From Candidatus Bipolaricaulota bacterium (GTDB lineage: Bacteria; Bipolaricaulota; Bipolaricaulia; Bipolaricaulales; Bipolaricaulaceae): 64,000 bases of DNA. The notes under the pieces were generated by a model, which was not told where the DNA came from, searched no databases, and saw only the letters and a list, made by a program, of their open reading frames with translations. A program made the translations under genes and the position numbers. How positions within the stretch are numbered: position 1 is the first letter of the stretch; the number at the start of each line of letters is the position of its first letter. Of the stretch, positions 62,821 through 64,000 are shown piece after piece. The stretch is from assembly GCA_022838705.1 (NCBI GenBank), contig JALHJZ010000001.1, positions 354,689 through 418,688 of the forward strand, read 5' to 3'.

Positions 62821-63558
62821 ATGGTGAAGCGGATGATGGTCGTGCTGGCAGTCGTTCTGGTGACGGGGACCGCGTTTGCGGAGACGCCTGCCTACCTCTA
62901 TGGCGAGGTGGCCACCCCCGCCGGAGCGGTGGATGAGCTGGCGGCGCGGGCGGAGGGCCTCGGGATCCCGACCGCAATCTTCACCGCGGACGGGCTGGTG
63001 GTGCGCGGCGCGGACGATGAGGACAAACTCCTCTCGGGAGGGCTCTACCTGTACCTGGATGGCGATCAGTTCCTTGTGGGGATGGAGGAAGGGATCGAGA
63101 GGGCGATCCTGCGCGGGGATCGCGACCGCGCTGAGCTCATCGTGTGGACAGGCGGCGACGTGATGGTCCCACCGCGGGAGGCGTTCGTCTCCCTCCTCCA
63201 AGAGCTCGGGCTCCTCGAGCGAGGGTGTGCGATCACCCTCATCGTAAAGGAGCTCCTCCTCAAGCTTCCGCGCGTCCCGGAGGGGGTGCACCTCGATCCG
63301 ACCCTGTGGGCGCTTGTCCAGCATCCGGATTGGTTCGGGGCGGCGCGGGACTACGGCCTGGACCGGGTCGGCCTGCGGGTGCGGGTGGTGGCCGAGGCGA
63401 GCGGGGCGCTCGCCGAGGACCTTGAGCCGTACGTCCTCAGCTCCACGGGGACACTGATGGACCTCCTCATCCCGATCGGCCTCCTCCCCAAACTGGGCCG
63501 TGACCCGGCGGTGAGGGCGGTGCGGCCGCCGTTCACCCCATACCCGGCGGAGGGGTGA
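62821..63558 (+). CDS. Secreted hypothetical protein
   Basis: 245 aa, family not recognised. ATG at 62821 opens a signal peptide (KRMMVVLAVVLVTGTAFA) and follows AAGGGGGG. The mature part is mixed alpha/beta (AYLYGEVATPAGAVDELAAR, GLYLYLDGDQFLVGMEEGIE, VHLDPTLWALVQHPDWFGAA) without visible catalytic motifs or repeats. A second secreted protein gene follows after 5 bases, so the two form an operon. The function is not predictable from sequence. Confidence 0.75.
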   Translation: MVKRMMVVLAVVLVTGTAFAETPAYLYGEVATPAGAVDELAARAEGLGIPTAIFTADGLVVRGADDEDKLLSGGLYLYLDGDQFLVGMEEGIERAILRGDRDRAELIVWTGGDVMVPPREAFVSLLQELGLLERGCAITLIVKELLLKLPRVPEGVHLDPTLWALVQHPDWFGAARDYGLDRVGLRVRVVAEASGALAEDLEPYVLSSTGTLMDLLIPIGLLPKLGRDPAVRAVRPPFTPYPAEG

Positions 63559-63563
63559 GGAAG

Positions 63564-64000
63564 ATGAGGATGACAAGAGAGCAAAGCAAGAACGTTCGTC
63601 GGGGACGAGCCCCGGTGCTAGTTGCCTTGGCGGTGGTCCTGGCGGTTGGGTGTGCCGGGCTCGGCCAGGTGGAGATCGTCGCCCTCGATGCGGACCGGGC
63701 GGCGTGGGACGCGGTCGTCGCCCAAGCGGCGGGGGCCGGCCTCGCCGCGACCGTGAAGGACTACAACGAGGCCGCCCTCTACAACCAGGTGTACCTCCTC
63801 GTGGGGATCGGCATGGCGAGGTTCGACGTCGCCCAGGCGCTCATGACCTGGGCGCCGAACGTCGCCCCGCGGTTCGCCGACCTCACGCCCTACGTCCCCC
63901 AGCTCCAGGCCGCTGGCCTCGAGATCTACCGGTACGGGGGGCGGGCGATCGGCGTCGTCCTCCCGTGGCGGGCGGAATCGTTCGCCGGCGTGTCGGCCCG
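63564..64000 (+). CDS. Secreted hypothetical protein, cut by the right window edge
   Basis: At least 145 residues; the frame is open to the last base. ATG at 63564 opens a basic N-terminus (MRMTREQSKNVRRGRAP) and a hydrophobic core (VLVALAVVLAVGCAGLG), a signal peptide that could end as a lipoprotein Cys. The part coding RRGRAPVL contains the same GTCGGGGACGAGCCCCG hairpin sequence as the upstream intergenic repeats (63598-63614), so a repeat has been taken into the coding region. The mature part (QVEIVALDADRAAWDAVVAQ, YGGRAIGVVLPWRAESFAGV) has no recognised domain. It is 5 bases after the upstream secreted-protein gene. Confidence 0.65.
   Translation, partial: MRMTREQSKNVRRGRAPVLVALAVVLAVGCAGLGQVEIVALDADRAAWDAVVAQAAGAGLAATVKDYNEAALYNQVYLLVGIGMARFDVAQALMTWAPNVAPRFADLTPYVPQLQAAGLEIYRYGGRAIGVVLPWRAESFAGVSA

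Overview
The window is a high-GC, densely packed bacterial chromosome segment. It has ATGA-type overlaps, many GTG starts, and short gaps between single genes or two- to four-gene operons on both strands. No rRNA or ribosomal protein is present, so lineage cannot be fixed from the sequence. The mix of TrpB2-type tryptophan synthase, M42 peptidase, NDP-forming acyl-CoA synthetase, Mut7-C RNase, type 4 uracil-DNA glycosylase and an orphan hydrogenase-type maturation protease suggests an anaerobic, possibly thermophilic, deep-branching bacterium. A Bipolaricaulota/Acetothermia-like genome would fit, but this is a low-confidence inference. A recurring theme is promoter placement: at least a dozen genes have a TANNNT -10 box only 5-10 bases before an ATG or GTG, often with a TTGNNN box 17-18 bases further up, which points to widespread leaderless transcription.

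Layout. 1-7.5 kb: partial conserved protein, YigZ-type protein, ruvA, ruvX, a decayed ribbon-helix-helix-like fragment, a SagB-type nitroreductase, a Na/phosphate symporter with a PhoU tail, and a three-gene Zn/Mn ABC importer. 7.8-13.1 kb: an AT-richer island unlike its surroundings. It holds four secreted or membrane-anchored proteins (one a nuclease-lamin-tail fusion, one with DUF3761-like and PKD-like regions), remnants of two different transposases, duplicated promoter segments, and a 14-base motif that sits in inverted orientation at the two edges. 13.1-13.9 kb: a gene-free stretch full of hairpins, a possible structured RNA. 13.9-25.3 kb: uvrC, an M42 peptidase, trpB2 with a putative leader peptide, a DUF606-type transporter, DUF502, a Crp/Fnr regulator, a hydrogenase-maturation-type protease, ddl, UPF0173, an aminotransferase, tlyA, and a histidine-rich membrane protein.

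25.4-35.3 kb: mainly minus-strand housekeeping genes (Mut7-C, tandem ACT, exonuclease III, nitrilase, glpX, a C39-like secreted protein, a GAF-PAS-GGDEF cyclase, ATL, mobB, mutY), then panB on plus. 35.4-37 kb: an AT-rich type II restriction-modification pair, probably acquired. 37.3-50.9 kb: acyl-CoA ligase, thioredoxin reductase, xseAB (XseA with an extra HARP-like N-terminal domain), pyk, rnpA-greA-lysS-PAP2-aminotransferase, DUF488, a sugar-type ABC ATPase, a MoaD-like protein and rarA. 51-51.4 kb: tRNA-Lys(CTT), tRNA-Lys(TTT), tRNA-Glu(TTC). 51.4-64 kb: an NDP-forming acyl-CoA synthetase fused to GNAT, rpiA, prfA, smpB, a bifunctional nuclease, a LolA-like protein, pgk, tRNA-Gly(CCC), udg, a TPR protein, lpd, a ThiF/MoeB-type enzyme, a repeat-rich intergenic stretch and two secreted proteins, the last cut by the window edge.

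Taken together the window covers central carbon metabolism (pgk, pyk, glpX, rpiA), acyl-CoA metabolism, DNA repair (ruvA, uvrC, xth, mutY, ATL, udg, xseAB, rarA), translation quality control (prfA, smpB, lysS, rnpA, greA) and pieces of molybdenum/tungsten cofactor synthesis (mobB, MoaD-like, MoeB-like). The most unusual parts are the 7.8-13.1 kb island, the hairpin-rich gap next to it, the trpB2 leader, the leaderless promoter pattern and the XseA fusion.
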